From NCBI RefSeq assembly GCF_009708035.1, contig NZ_WMBQ01000001.1, positions 310,001-374,000 on the forward strand: DNA of 64,000 bases, in the 5' to 3' direction. Position 1 is the stretch's first letter. Each line of letters begins with the position of its first letter. The notes below the pieces were generated by a model. That model was not told the DNA's origin. It did no database searches and saw nothing but the letters and a program-made list of their open reading frames with translations. The position numbers and the translations under genes are program-made. Positions 9,133-17,935 of the stretch are shown here, piece after piece. Source of the stretch: Hyphomicrobium album. GTDB taxonomy: Bacteria; Pseudomonadota; Alphaproteobacteria; Rhizobiales; Hyphomicrobiaceae.

Positions 9133-9609
9133 ATGGCGGCCAAGGAAAAGGATGGCCGCCGCATCGTCGCCGAGAACCGGCAGGCGCGCCACGAGTACTT
9201 TCTCACCGAGACCTGGGAAGCCGGCTTGATGCTGACGGGCACGGAGGTGAAGTCGCTGCGCAGGGGGCAGTCGAACATCTCCGAGAGCTACGCGGCTTGG
9301 GAGGAGGGCGGCCTATGGCTGATCAACGCCTACATTCCCGAGTACCAGGGCGCCGGGCGCTTTTTCCAGCACGAACCGCGCCGCAAGCGCCGGCTGCTGC
9401 TGCACGCCAAGGAGATCCACAAGCTCACGATCGCGGTTGAGCGGCAGGGCATGACCATTGTCCCGCTCGAGCTCTATTTCAATCCGCGCGGCATCGCCAA
9501 GCTGAAGCTGGCCCTGGCGCAGGGCAAGAAGCTGCACGACAAGCGCGAGACCGAGAAGAAGCGGGACTGGAACCGTGAGAAGGCGCGCCTGATGCGGGAC
9601 AAGGGCTGA
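9133..9609 (+). CDS. smpB: SsrA-binding protein SmpB
   Basis: SmpB binds tmRNA and delivers it to stalled ribosomes (trans-translation). The 158-residue product shows NRQARHEYF, the GTEVKSLR motif, YIPEY and a lysine-rich C-terminal tail ([17 protein letters not shown]) that enters the ribosomal A site. Its stop codon shares one base with the next gene's ATG (TGATG), so translation of the downstream peroxiredoxin is coupled. Confidence 0.97.
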   Translation: MAAKEKDGRRIVAENRQARHEYFLTETWEAGLMLTGTEVKSLRRGQSNISESYAAWEEGGLWLINAYIPEYQGAGRFFQHEPRRKRRLLLHAKEIHKLTIAVERQGMTIVPLELYFNPRGIAKLKLALAQGKKLHDKRETEKKRDWNREKARLMRDKG

Positions 9610-10193
9610 TGTCCGCAGGACCGACACCGGCGAGCTATATGGACGTCGACTGGTCGAGCCTACCACCACCTGAGGACGACGGCGCTGCCCGGCACCTCGT
9701 CGGCGCGCGGCTGCCGGGCGTTGCGTTGGCAGCCACGGATGGGACGGAAGTGGCGCTGGCGCGCCTGCCGGGTCGGACCGTCATCTTCTCGTATCCAAAA
9801 ACCGGGCAACCCGGGACGGAGATGCCCGAGGGGTGGGACGCGATCCCCGGTGCCCGCGGATGCACGCCGCAAACCTGCGCTTTTCGCGACCATCACGCCG
9901 AGCTCATCGCCGCCGGCGCCGACCGGGTTTTCGGGCTATCGACCCAGGACACCGTCTACCAGCGCGAGGCGGCCCAGAGACTGCACCTGCCGTTCCCCCT
10001 CTTGTCGGATGCGGCGCTGCGCCTCACGACCGCATTGCGGCTTCCTGTCATGCTTGTTGGCGGCGCCACGCTCCTGAAGCGCATGGCACTGATCATCGAG
10101 GACGGCGTCGTCGCGCATGTGTTCTACCCGGTATTTCCGCCCGACCAGAACGCAGCCGAAGTGCTGGGGTGGTTGAGGGCGCGGCAGGAATGA
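9609..10193 (+). CDS. BCP-type peroxiredoxin
   Basis: This 194-residue thioredoxin-fold protein resembles bacterioferritin-comigratory-protein peroxiredoxins. The motif GCTPQTCAFRD gives a peroxidatic cysteine (C85) and a likely resolving cysteine (C90) at the BCP spacing of C-x4-C. It would reduce peroxides using thioredoxin-like donors in the cytoplasm. It overlaps smpB by one base and the next gene by four (ATGA), so the three are translationally linked. The following gene is a paralogue that has lost both cysteines. Confidence 0.85.
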   Translation: MSAGPTPASYMDVDWSSLPPPEDDGAARHLVGARLPGVALAATDGTEVALARLPGRTVIFSYPKTGQPGTEMPEGWDAIPGARGCTPQTCAFRDHHAELIAAGADRVFGLSTQDTVYQREAAQRLHLPFPLLSDAALRLTTALRLPVMLVGGATLLKRMALIIEDGVVAHVFYPVFPPDQNAAEVLGWLRARQE

Positions 10194-10753
10194 CGACGGA
10201 CGACACGCCAGCATCGCTGCCTGACGACGGGGCAGCCGACCACCTGACCAGCGGCCTCGTGTTGCCCGATATGGCGCTCCCGTCGAGCCGCGGCGGCATG
10301 CTCAATCTGAGCACGCGCGCCGGCGCGGCGGTGGTCTACGTCTACCCGTGGACGGGGCGCCCCGGCGTCAGCGATCCCCCCGGTTGGGACACGATCCCCG
10401 GCGCGCACGGCTCGACGCCGGAGACCGAGGGCTTCCGCGACTACTATCTGAAGTTTCGGGCGCAGCGCATCGAGGTGTTTGGCCTAAGCGCGCAATCGCC
10501 GGAGCACCACGCCGAGCTTATCGAGCGCCTCGCCGTTCCGTTCCCGTTGTTGAGCGACGAGACCCTGGCATTGCAGGCGGCGCTCAAGCTGCCGACCTTC
10601 GAGGCCGGCGGCGTAACCTACCTGAAGCGCCTGACGTTGCTGGTGCGCGACGGGCGCATCACCCACACCTTCTATCCGGTGGAGCGGCCGGCCTCGCACG
10701 CGCGCGAGGTGCTGGAGTGGCTGGATGAGAAGCGGCGCGCCATCGCGCGCTAG
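10190..10753 (+). CDS. Cysteine-free peroxiredoxin paralogue
   Basis: The 187-residue product aligns along its whole length with the preceding peroxiredoxin: VYPWTGRPG against SYPKTGQPG, GWDTIPGAHGSTPETEGFRD against GWDAIPGARGCTPQTCAFRD, then VPFPLLSDE and YLKR-LLVRDG. Both cysteines are replaced (S75 and E80), and there is no cysteine anywhere in the protein, so peroxidase activity by the normal mechanism is impossible. The frame is intact and overlaps the upstream stop (ATGA). It may be a structural or regulatory partner of the active copy; that is inference. Confidence 0.85.
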   Translation: MTTDDTPASLPDDGAADHLTSGLVLPDMALPSSRGGMLNLSTRAGAAVVYVYPWTGRPGVSDPPGWDTIPGAHGSTPETEGFRDYYLKFRAQRIEVFGLSAQSPEHHAELIERLAVPFPLLSDETLALQAALKLPTFEAGGVTYLKRLTLLVRDGRITHTFYPVERPASHAREVLEWLDEKRRAIAR

Positions 10754-11157
10754 AGGACGTCGCTCTCGACGTCGTCGACCGAGTAGCCGAGCTTCTCGAG
10801 GCCTTCCTCGAGGTAGTCGGCGAGCAGTGGAATGCCGAGCAGATAGTTCGATGTCGCGTTGGCGCGCTCTGACCGTGCGGTTTCGACCGCCTCCTCGAAC
10901 TCTTCCTTTTCGTAGGTGCCGCGCCCGAGCCACATGAGCGCCACGAGGTTAGCCTGCTCGTCGTAGTTCATGCGGTCGATGAAGCCCGAAAGCTCGGCGC
11001 GGGTCGGATCGTTGGTGTAGTCCTCGAGGATGGCGCTCGGATCCTCCTCGGCATCGCCGTTCGCCGGCGTGTCGTCCCAGGCCCCCACTTTGACGTCGTA
11101 TTCGCGCGCCTTGATGATCACGTGCGCGACCTTTTCAGGGGCGATCTCGAGAGCCAT
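10750..11157 (-). CDS. DUF3775 family protein
   Basis: The 135-residue acidic protein matches the DUF3775 pattern found in alphaproteobacteria: MALEI-PEKVAHVIIKAREYDVKV at the start, LEDYTNDP-RAELSGFIDRMNYDEQANLVALMWLGRG in the middle, and a C-terminal LLG-PLLADYLEEGL helix. It is cytoplasmic and its function is unknown. Its stop overlaps that of the convergent peroxiredoxin paralogue by four bases. A hairpin (11170-11196) stands just upstream. Confidence 0.8.
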   Translation of the reverse strand: MALEIAPEKVAHVIIKAREYDVKVGAWDDTPANGDAEEDPSAILEDYTNDPTRAELSGFIDRMNYDEQANLVALMWLGRGTYEKEEFEEAVETARSERANATSNYLLGIPLLADYLEEGLEKLGYSVDDVESDVL

Positions 11158-11169
11158 AGCGGGGGTTCT

Positions 11170-11196
11170 CCCAGCGTGTTGCTGCGCAACGCTGGG
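11170..11196. terminator. Stem-loop between UDG and DUF3775 genes
   Basis: CCCAGCG...TTGC pairs with GCAA...CGCTGGG, an 11-bp stem with a 2-base bulge. It lies 55 bp beyond the stop of the uracil-DNA glycosylase gene and 12 bp before the next start on the same strand. It has no T-run, so it may be a terminator, attenuator or 5' structure. Confidence 0.35.
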
Positions 11197-11250
11197 ATAG
11201 CATCGGCAGGCGCGCCACGAAAGTCCACAAGGGAATGCGCCGTTCGGCGG

Positions 11251-11931
11251 TCAATGCCGCGGCGCCTTCGCCGGCGTCGTTGCCAGGAAATTGCGCACGT
11301 CGGCAAACACCGCGTGGAACATTTCCTCTGTCAGCCGCCGCGTATTGGTGTTGTAGCGCGAGCAGTGGAAGCTATCGATGAGGTGTACGCCGCTCGGCAA
11401 CTCGTGGTGCGCCGCGTGCGCGAACGGATACTGCGATTTGCGGCAGCCGAGCGCGGCGAGAGCGCTGTCGTGCGCAATGCGTCCGAGCGCGACCATGACG
11501 CGGACGTTCGGCAAGGAGCCCATACGCGAGCGAAGAAAGTTGCAGCAGGTGCTGATCTCTTGTGGCGTCGGCTTGTTCTGCGGCGGCACGCAGCGCACCG
11601 AATTCGAGATGATGCAGTCGACGAGCTCGAAGCCGTCGTCGGCCCGCGCGTCATAGTGACCGCGGGCGAAGCCGAACTGCAGCAGCGTCGAATAGAGGAG
11701 GTCGCCGGCGTAGTCGCCGGTGAACGGGCGACCGGTGCGGTTGGCGCCGTTGAGCCCGGGAGCCAGTCCGACAATGAGCAGCCGGGCACCTAGGTCGCCG
11801 AACGAGGGCACCGCGCCGTTGAACCAATCGGGATGTTTGCGCTGGTTGTCCTCGCGGAACTCAACCAGCCGGGGGCAGCGGCTGCACAGCTTCGGCGCCT
11901 CCGGCGCGAATGTGTCCCCCGCTGCGCCCAT
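11251..11931 (-). CDS. Uracil-DNA glycosylase, type 5 (UDGb)
   Basis: The enzyme excises uracil and related deaminated bases from DNA. The 226-residue protein has the iron-sulfur UDG signature: an N-terminal CSRCPRL (C16, C19), motif GLAPGLNGANRTGRPFTGDYAG (about 55-76), SVRCVPP (C114), CC at 129-130 and a late HCSRYN motif. The GLAPG-N-ANRTGRPF form is that of family 5, which lacks the polar residue of the classical enzyme. It is a single gene with a small NYN-domain gene upstream on the same strand. Confidence 0.88.
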   Translation of the reverse strand: MGAAGDTFAPEAPKLCSRCPRLVEFREDNQRKHPDWFNGAVPSFGDLGARLLIVGLAPGLNGANRTGRPFTGDYAGDLLYSTLLQFGFARGHYDARADDGFELVDCIISNSVRCVPPQNKPTPQEISTCCNFLRSRMGSLPNVRVMVALGRIAHDSALAALGCRKSQYPFAHAAHHELPSGVHLIDSFHCSRYNTNTRRLTEEMFHAVFADVRNFLATTPAKAPRH

Positions 11932-11944
11932 CGGCTATTTGCCG

Positions 11945-12592
11945 TCAGACCTCTTCGGACAGGTCGTCGTTTTCCTGGAAGGAGGCAGGCTCGGTGCGCG
12001 CGCCGTATCCGCCGCGGCTGCTGCCGCCGAACGAGCGACCACCCTCGCGAGCCGTCCGCGCAGCCGGATCACGGCAGATGAGCTGCTCGAGGTCGGCGAG
12101 GTCGACGAACTGATCCGCTTGCCGGCGCAACTCGTCGGCGACCATCGGCGGCTGCGTCTGCAGGGTGGAGACGACGCTGACGCGCTTGCCCTTCTGCTGC
12201 AAAGCGGCGACGAGGCTGCGGAAGTCTCCGTCGCCCGAGAACAGCACGATATGGTCGAGGTTGTCGGCCAACCGCATGGCATCGACGCTCAGCTCGATGT
12301 CCATGTTGCCCTTCACCTTGCGGCGACCGGAGGCGTCGGTGAACTCCTTCGTCGGCTTCGTCACCATGGTGAAGCCGTTGTAGTCGAGCCAGTCGATGAG
12401 GGGCCGAATGGAGGAATACTCTTGGTCCTCGGCGAGCGCCGTGTAGTAGAGGGCGCGCACGAGCTGACCCTTCTGGCGGAAGAGCGCGAGCAGACGTTTG
12501 TAGTCGATATCGAAGCCGAGCGACTTGGCCGTGGCGTAGAGGTTGGCTCCGTCGATGAACAGAGCGATGCGTTCGTTCTGGTAGAAATGCAT
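11945..12592 (-). CDS. NYN-domain (LabA/DUF88) protein
   Basis: The 215-residue product has a PIN-like NYN domain with ALFIDGANLY (D14), GNMDIELSVDAM and LFSGDGDF, the acidic residues expected for metal-dependent RNA cleavage. The C-terminal 40 residues are low-complexity (GGRSFGGSSRGGYG) and acidic at the end. I chose ATG 12592 because AAGGG lies 7 bp upstream; an upstream start would add 12 unrelated residues. It is 13 bp upstream of the UDG gene, so they may form an operon. An RNase role is inferred from the family. Confidence 0.82.
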   Translation of the reverse strand: MHFYQNERIALFIDGANLYATAKSLGFDIDYKRLLALFRQKGQLVRALYYTALAEDQEYSSIRPLIDWLDYNGFTMVTKPTKEFTDASGRRKVKGNMDIELSVDAMRLADNLDHIVLFSGDGDFRSLVAALQQKGKRVSVVSTLQTQPPMVADELRRQADQFVDLADLEQLICRDPAARTAREGGRSFGGSSRGGYGARTEPASFQENDDLSEEV

Positions 12593-12612
12593 TCCTTCAC
12601 CCTTAAGGCGGC

Positions 12613-12630
12613 AAGTGCATAAAAGCACTT
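12613..12630. promoter_or_regulatory. Hairpin in the leader of the NYN gene
   Basis: AAGTGC and GCACTT pair around the loop ATAAAA, 21-38 bp upstream of the NYN start codon and within its predicted 5' leader. It may act on mRNA stability or as an operator. Confidence 0.35.
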
Positions 12631-12724
12631 ACACAGTAGTTCTCAATGAAAGGGGCCCGCAGAGCCGTTGTGGCCGGCGACGTGCGGATGCCGGATTCTT
12701 AGCACCTTCTCAGACGGCCAAGGT

Positions 12725-12752
12725 ATTATATTGGCTCGATTTTTAGCGACAA
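12725..12752 (-). promoter_or_regulatory. Putative promoter of the NYN gene
   Basis: On the minus strand TATAAT (12725-12730) is preceded 16 bp upstream by TTGTCG (12747-12752). The dyad GCCAA-N9-TTGGC spans the -10 region, so repressor control is possible. A transcript would have a leader of about 125 bases. Confidence 0.45.
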
Positions 12753-13019
12753 TGTGAAGCACCGAGTATCCCCCAAGTCAACACTGCATAATCTAGGATC
12801 AACGGTGAGCTTTGGCAAAAGTTGGAGAAGCTGATCTTGTCGCGCGCTGGGGCGACGCCGAAGTTATAACCCGGCATTGGTGATCAACAAAGCTTCATCC
12901 TGGCTTGATTTGCGCGTTCTTTCATGCGACGACAGAGGCCTTGGCGCCGCTAGGCCGCGTTTCCGCGGGCGCGGCGCCGTTTCCCTTTTGATCTGCCTGT
13001 TCCTAGAGGGGTGTCGCTG

Positions 13020-13457
13020 ATGGCACGCGTGACTGTCGAAGATTGCGTGGACAAGGTTCCGAACCGGTTCGAACTGGTTCTGCTAGCCGCGCATCGCGCG
13101 CGTTCGATCGCCGACGGCAGTGCCGTGACCATCCCCGTCAACGACGACAAGAACCCGGTCATCGCTCTGCGCGAGATCGCCGAAAAGACGATCCCGCCGG
13201 AGGACATGCGCGAGTCGCTCATCCACTCCATCCAGAAGAACGTCGAGGTCGACGAGCCGGAGGCGGTCGCCGCTCCGCTGCTGCCCCCCGATCGCCGCTC
13301 ACCTGTCCTCGGCCGCGACGACCAGTCGAGCGACAGCGTTGTCGACGTTATGACAGAAGAGCAGCTGCTGCGCGGCCTGGAAAGCATGACCCCGACCGAG
13401 CCGTCGGCAAACGGCGGTCCCAATGGCGGGCCTCGGGAGCGCGATCGCGGCCGTTGA
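13020..13457 (+). CDS. rpoZ: RNA polymerase omega subunit
   Basis: Omega helps assemble RNA polymerase and forms part of a ppGpp site. The 145-residue product begins [28 protein letters not shown] and then IALREIAEK, the standard alphaproteobacterial omega, with an acidic and then low-complexity C-terminal extension ([15 protein letters not shown]). The ATG at 13020 is 8 bp after GAGGGG; an upstream GTG (13011) would add three residues and overlap the SD. The ppGpp synthetase gene rel follows, as is usual. Confidence 0.95.
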   Translation: MARVTVEDCVDKVPNRFELVLLAAHRARSIADGSAVTIPVNDDKNPVIALREIAEKTIPPEDMRESLIHSIQKNVEVDEPEAVAAPLLPPDRRSPVLGRDDQSSDSVVDVMTEEQLLRGLESMTPTEPSANGGPNGGPRERDRGR

Positions 13458-13515
13458 GCATAGCGCCGGGCCAGCGTTGAAGCGGGAGCCGGTATCACCC
13501 TCGGCCGCGGCCGGC

Positions 13516-13591
13516 CTAGTGTCCCGATTCCGAAGTTCGCCACAGTTCGCTGCTCGGTCGGAGCGAACTTCGGAAGCATAAGGGACACTGG
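13516..13591. repeat. 76-bp palindromic element A
   Basis: The ends CTAGTGTCCC and GGGACACTGG are inverted repeats with one mismatch. Inside, TTCCGAAGTTCGC (13528-13540) pairs perfectly with GCGAACTTCGGAA (13563-13575). The element would fold as one long hairpin. It lies between rpoZ and rel, 13 bp from element B, with which it shares length and CTAGTGT terminus but not its interior. No transposase is nearby; it resembles a MITE- or REP-type palindrome. Confidence 0.75.
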
Positions 13592-13604
13592 ACTCGGAGA
13601 CTGG

Positions 13605-13680
13605 CTAGTGTGATTCAGATCGAGAAATTCGTTCGGTACTTCGCCGCGAACGATGACGTGTTTCTCGAGCATCACACTAG
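13605..13680. repeat. 76-bp palindromic element B
   Basis: The ends CTAGTGTGAT and ATCACACTAG are perfect inverted repeats. Inside, TCGAGAAA (13620-13627) pairs with TTTCTCGA (13661-13668), and CGTTCG with CGAACG. Its last bases overlap the AGGAG ribosome site (13679-13683) of rel, so folding of this hairpin in the mRNA could affect rel translation. Confidence 0.78.
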
Positions 13681-13692
13681 GAGCGGCGGGCC

Positions 13693-15939
13693 ATGATGCG
13701 GCAATACGAGCTCGTCGAGCGGGTTCAGAGCTACGATCCTAAGGCGGACGAGGCGCTGCTCAATCGCGCCTATGTCTACGCCATGAAGGCGCACGGCAAT
13801 CAGAAGCGCGCCTCCGGTGACCCGTACTTCTCGCATCCCCTCGAAGTCGCCGCCATTCTCACCGACCTGAAGCTCGACGAGGCGACGATCGTCACGGCGC
13901 TGCTGCACGACGTCATCGAGGACACGCCCATCACCCGGGCGGAGATCGATCAGCTGTTCGGGCCCGAGATCGGCAGGCTCGTCGACGGCCTCACCAAGAT
14001 CCGCCGTCTCGACCTCGTCACGAAGAAGGCCGAGCAGGCCGAGAACTTCCGTAAGCTTCTCGTCGCCATCTCCAGCGACATCCGCGTCCTGCTCGTGAAG
14101 CTTGCCGACCGCGTGCACAACATGCGCACGCTCGAGCATGTGAAGCCCGAGACGCGCAAGCGCATCTCCGAGGAGACGCTCGACATCTATGCGCCGCTGG
14201 CCGCGCGCATGGGCATGGAAAAGATGCGCGAGGAGCTGGAGGACCACGCTTTTCGCTGGCTGCATCCCGATGCCTACGCCGCGGTCACCGCGAAGCTCGC
14301 CGAGTTGCGCAAGTCGAACGAGGGCCTCGTCGAGGAAATTCGTGCCGCGCTGGCCGCCAAACTGGCCGAGGTCGGCATCGACGCGGAAGTGTCGGGGCGG
14401 GAGAAGAAGGCCTATGCCATCTGGCGCAAGATGGCCAACAAGCAGATCAGCCTCGAGCAGCTGTCCGACATCTTCGCCTTCCGCGTCATCACCAAGTCGA
14501 TCGACGACTGCTACCGCGTGCTGGGTGTCGCGCATACGACCTGGCGAACCGTCCCCGGTCGCTTCAAGGACTACATCTCGACGCCCAAGCAGAACAACTA
14601 TCAGTCGATCCACACGACCATCGTCGGGCCGCGGCACCAACGCGTCGAGCTGCAGATCCGCACGCGCGTGATGCACGATATCGCCGAGTACGGCGTCGCC
14701 GCGCACGCGATGTACAAGGATACGACGCGCATGAACGGCCAGCTTCTCAGCCGGCCGGTCAGCGAGTCGCAGAAGGAAGTGGGGCCATACGTCTGGCTTC
14801 GCCGGCTCGTCGAGACGCTGCTCGAAGGCTCCAACCCGGAGGAGTTCCTCGAGCACACCAAGCTCGAGCTGTTCCAGGATCAGGTGTTCTGCTTCACGCC
14901 GAAGGGGCGCCTCATCGCCCTGCCGCGCGGCGCGACGCCGCTCGACTTCGCGTATGCGGTGCACACCGACGTCGGCAACGGCGCGGTAGGCGCCTTCGTC
15001 AACGGCCGCCACGTGCCCATCGACAGCCAGTTGCGCAACGGCGACGAGGTCGAGATCGAGACGGCCAAGAACCACACGCCGCCGGCGGCCTGGGAGAACC
15101 TCGTGGTCACCGGCCGCGCGCGCTCGGCCATACGCCGCGCCGCGCGCGATGCCGTGCGCCGCCAGTACAGCGAGCTCGGGCGCCGCCTCCTCGCCTCGCA
15201 CTTCGAGCGCCTCGGCGAAGAGTTCACCGACGAGACGCTGAAGAAGGCGCTTCCACGGCTGAGCTACAAATCACTCGAGGATGCGCTTGCCGCCGTCGGG
15301 CGCAATGAGCTCCCGATCGACAACGTCCTCAAGGCGACGATCCCGGACGCGGTCGAGCATGAGCCGAAGAAGCCGACCTACCGGCGCACGCGCCGCTTCG
15401 GCCGCGCCCGCGGTCAGGACGGCTGGTTCAACATCGATCGGGTGATGAGCCTCAAGTTCCGCAGTGACGCCGAACCCAAAGGAGCCGGTCCGGCTAGCGG
15501 CCTGGCCATCCGCGGCGTCAACGACGACCTGCCAGTCAGCTTCGAGCCGGGCGGCGCCGTACCGGGCGATCGCATCGTCGGGGTCATGATCCCGGGGGAA
15601 GGGATCCGCATCTTCCAGATCCATTCGCCCCGACTCAGGGAATACGAGCACGAGGGCTGGATCGACGTGACCTGGGACGTCGACACCGACACGCCCCAGC
15701 GTTTTCCGGCCCGCATAAGTGTCACAGCCCTAAACGAACCGGGAACTTTGGCCCAGATTGCCAAAGTTATAGGTGAGGCTGGCGGCAACATCGATAACGT
15801 CAGGATGATGCGCCGAGCCTCCGATTTCACGGAAATGCGCATCGAGCTGGAGGTTCTCGACCTGGTGCATTTGAACCACATCATAGCCGGCCTTCGTGAG
15901 AAAGCAGTGGTCAACAAGGTTGAGCGGGTATTCGATTAA
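13693..15939 (+). CDS. rel: Bifunctional (p)ppGpp synthetase/hydrolase (RSH)
   Basis: The protein makes and degrades the alarmone (p)ppGpp. Its 748 residues contain, in order, an HD hydrolase domain with LLHDVIEDT (about 75-83), a synthetase domain with GRFKDYISTPKQNNYQSIHT (about 290-310), a TGS domain (CFTPKGRLIALPRGATPLDFAY), and a C-terminal ACT domain. The intact HDxxED and RxKD motifs indicate a bifunctional enzyme, the single long RSH typical of this class. It lies just downstream of palindrome B; ATG 13693 and 13696 are both possible starts. Confidence 0.95.
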   Translation: MMRQYELVERVQSYDPKADEALLNRAYVYAMKAHGNQKRASGDPYFSHPLEVAAILTDLKLDEATIVTALLHDVIEDTPITRAEIDQLFGPEIGRLVDGLTKIRRLDLVTKKAEQAENFRKLLVAISSDIRVLLVKLADRVHNMRTLEHVKPETRKRISEETLDIYAPLAARMGMEKMREELEDHAFRWLHPDAYAAVTAKLAELRKSNEGLVEEIRAALAAKLAEVGIDAEVSGREKKAYAIWRKMANKQISLEQLSDIFAFRVITKSIDDCYRVLGVAHTTWRTVPGRFKDYISTPKQNNYQSIHTTIVGPRHQRVELQIRTRVMHDIAEYGVAAHAMYKDTTRMNGQLLSRPVSESQKEVGPYVWLRRLVETLLEGSNPEEFLEHTKLELFQDQVFCFTPKGRLIALPRGATPLDFAYAVHTDVGNGAVGAFVNGRHVPIDSQLRNGDEVEIETAKNHTPPAAWENLVVTGRARSAIRRAARDAVRRQYSELGRRLLASHFERLGEEFTDETLKKALPRLSYKSLEDALAAVGRNELPIDNVLKATIPDAVEHEPKKPTYRRTRRFGRARGQDGWFNIDRVMSLKFRSDAEPKGAGPASGLAIRGVNDDLPVSFEPGGAVPGDRIVGVMIPGEGIRIFQIHSPRLREYEHEGWIDVTWDVDTDTPQRFPARISVTALNEPGTLAQIAKVIGEAGGNIDNVRMMRRASDFTEMRIELEVLDLVHLNHIIAGLREKAVVNKVERVFD

Positions 15940-16000
15940 TAGGAGAATCTGTCAGGCGGGGAACAGACATAAGCTCGGCCACACCGGAGTAGTCGAAGGT

Positions 16001-16579
16001 ATGGTGCTTAACCCTCGTCAGCAGTTGCAGGCCCGTTCGGGTGTTGTGTTTTCGCTTCCGCGCTGGAGGTGGCTGCAGGGCGTACGCACGACCGGCCGTC
16101 GCCTTGTCAGCCTGAAGTCGAGCCCGCATGAGATCGCGCTGGGTTGCGCGCTGGGCGCCTTCGTCTCCATCACCCCTCTGCTGGGCGTACAGACCTTGTT
16201 GGCAGTCATTCTTGCCCTGGTGCTGCGCGCCAGCGTGCCGGCGGCGATCATCGGCACGTTCGTCGGCAACCCGCTGAGTTGGCCGTTCATTTGGGTGTCG
16301 ACCTACGTCATGGGGCTGCAGATGGTCGGCCTCGAAACCGCCATGGACCCGGGCGCCGTACAACGCAACGTCATGTTGCTGTGGGGCGCCCTCATCGACC
16401 CGTCGCCCCAGCTTTTCGACGCGACGGCCGCCCTGTTGTGGCCGCTCCTATGGCCGATGCTTGCCGGCAGCGTGCCAATTGGCCTGCTCACGGCAGCAAT
16501 CGTCTACTATATTTCGAGGAACGTCGTCCGCGGATGGCGGCTACGTATTATGAACCGGGCGACAGAGGCGGCCGAATAG
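16001..16579 (+). CDS. DUF2062 membrane protein
   Basis: The 192-residue protein has an N-terminal basic region and then SSPHEIALGCALGAFVSITPLLGVQT and IIGTFVGNPLSWPF, the conserved DUF2062 core, with about four membrane segments. I used ATG 16001; upstream in-frame codons overlap the end of rel and look unconserved. It sits between rel and pdxJ, as in related genomes. Function unknown, though it is often near envelope genes. Confidence 0.82.
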   Translation: MVLNPRQQLQARSGVVFSLPRWRWLQGVRTTGRRLVSLKSSPHEIALGCALGAFVSITPLLGVQTLLAVILALVLRASVPAAIIGTFVGNPLSWPFIWVSTYVMGLQMVGLETAMDPGAVQRNVMLLWGALIDPSPQLFDATAALLWPLLWPMLAGSVPIGLLTAAIVYYISRNVVRGWRLRIMNRATEAAE

Positions 16580-16613
16580 TCCGCCCACCCATTAAATTTC
16601 CTGGCCTATCGAA

Positions 16614-17399
16614 ATGCGGACCTTCCCCAATTTGCGCCTCGGCGTGAACATCGATCACGTCGCCACCATCCGTAATGCCCGCGGCGGTCGCCACCCCGAC
16701 CCCCTGCGGGCCGCGCACATTGCCGTCGAGGCGGGCGCCGACGGCATCACCGCGCACCTGCGCGAAGACCGGCGGCACATTTCCGACGACGACATCGCCC
16801 GCTTGAAAAGCGAGCTGACGCGGCCGCTCAATCTTGAAATGGCCGCCACCGACGAGATGCTCGCCATCGCCCTGCGGCATTTGCCCAACGCCTGCTGCAT
16901 CGTTCCCGAACGGCGCGAGGAACGCACGACCGAAGGCGGCCTCGACGTCGGCGGCGGTGGGGCGCGGCTGGAGCGCATCGTCGGCGAGCTGCAGGACGCG
17001 GGCATCCGCGTGTCGCTGTTCATCGAGCCGGATGCCGGCGCGGTGGAGGCTTCGGCGCGCATCGGCGCCGACATCGTCGAGCTGCACACCGGCGCCTATT
17101 GCGAGCGGGCGCTCGAGGGCAATGCGGCCGCCGTCGCCAAGGAGCTGGAACGCATCACCAAGGCGGCGCGCCTCGCCGATGATGCAGGGCTCGAGGCGCA
17201 CGCCGGTCACGGGCTGACCTTCAATACGGTCGCAGCGGTGTCGCGCCTGCCGCAGATCGTCGAGCTCAACATCGGGCACTTCCTTATCGGCGAAGCCATC
17301 TTCGGCGGCCTGGGGCGCGCGGTGCAGCGCATGCGGGCGCTCATGGATGACGCGCGCAACGAAGCAGCACTCGCTGGCCAGCAAGCGAGGTCTGCGTGA
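16614..17399 (+). CDS. pdxJ: Pyridoxine 5'-phosphate synthase
   Basis: PdxJ condenses 1-deoxyxylulose 5-phosphate with 3-amino-2-oxopropyl phosphate to give pyridoxine phosphate (de novo vitamin B6). The 261-residue TIM barrel has [17 protein letters not shown] at the start, [28 protein letters not shown] and FNIGH-type C-terminal [12 protein letters not shown]. Its substrate precursor depends on the same DXP pathway as ispDF at 49 kb. Its TGA overlaps the acpS GTG, so the two are coupled. Confidence 0.96.
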   Translation: MRTFPNLRLGVNIDHVATIRNARGGRHPDPLRAAHIAVEAGADGITAHLREDRRHISDDDIARLKSELTRPLNLEMAATDEMLAIALRHLPNACCIVPERREERTTEGGLDVGGGGARLERIVGELQDAGIRVSLFIEPDAGAVEASARIGADIVELHTGAYCERALEGNAAAVAKELERITKAARLADDAGLEAHAGHGLTFNTVAAVSRLPQIVELNIGHFLIGEAIFGGLGRAVQRMRALMDDARNEAALAGQQARSA

Positions 17400-17809
17400 T
17401 CCTTGGCGTCGGCAACGACCTCATCGACATCCGTCGCATCGAAAAGACGCTCGCGCGCTACGGCGATCGGTTCATCTCCCGCGTGTTCACCGAGCTGGAG
17501 CGCAAGAAGTCGGAAGGCCGCCGCCAGCGGGCGGCATCCTACGCCAAACGGTTCGCCGCCAAGGAGGCGTGCGCCAAGGCGCTGGGCACGGGTCTCAGCC
17601 ACGGCGTCTACTGGCGCGACATGGGCGTCGTGAACCTGCCTTCGGGGCGCCCAACCCTCAGGCTAACCGGTGGAGCGGCGAAGATTCTCAAGGAGATGAC
17701 GCCCGAGGGTTACGAGGCCCGGATCGATCTGACGCTCACCGACGATTTTCCCCTGGCCGCCGCCATCGTCATCATCTCCGGGCTTCCCGAGAAGGGTGAC
17801 AGACGCTGA
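17396..17809 (+). CDS. acpS: Holo-[acyl-carrier-protein] synthase
   Basis: AcpS transfers 4'-phosphopantetheine from CoA to apo-ACP. The 137-residue protein starts with GTG at 17396, overlapping pdxJ. It has the magnesium-binding motifs [13 protein letters not shown] (D8) and [16 protein letters not shown] (E57). Order pdxJ-acpS-lepB-rnc-era is the conserved alphaproteobacterial cluster. Confidence 0.95.
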   Translation: MILGVGNDLIDIRRIEKTLARYGDRFISRVFTELERKKSEGRRQRAASYAKRFAAKEACAKALGTGLSHGVYWRDMGVVNLPSGRPTLRLTGGAAKILKEMTPEGYEARIDLTLTDDFPLAAAIVIISGLPEKGDRR

Positions 17810-17935
17810 CAGGGAACGGCATGCCGCACCGCGACATGCCAGCACACTGGGACTACCGCGCGAATTGCGCCGCGACGGCAAAATGGCTATAGCGGCCCGG
17901 GCGTGCAGCCGGGCCTGCCGCATTGGGAGTTTCGC

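Larger units (their letters stand above)
12593..13019. other. Intergenic region between NYN gene and rpoZ
   Basis: This 427-bp divergent spacer is AT-richer than its surroundings and has no credible gene. It holds a small hairpin (12613-12630), a good minus-strand promoter (12725-12752) and the dyad GCCAA-N9-TTGGC (12717-12735) overlapping that promoter. I found no convincing promoter for rpoZ in it. A small RNA cannot be excluded. Confidence 0.6.
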
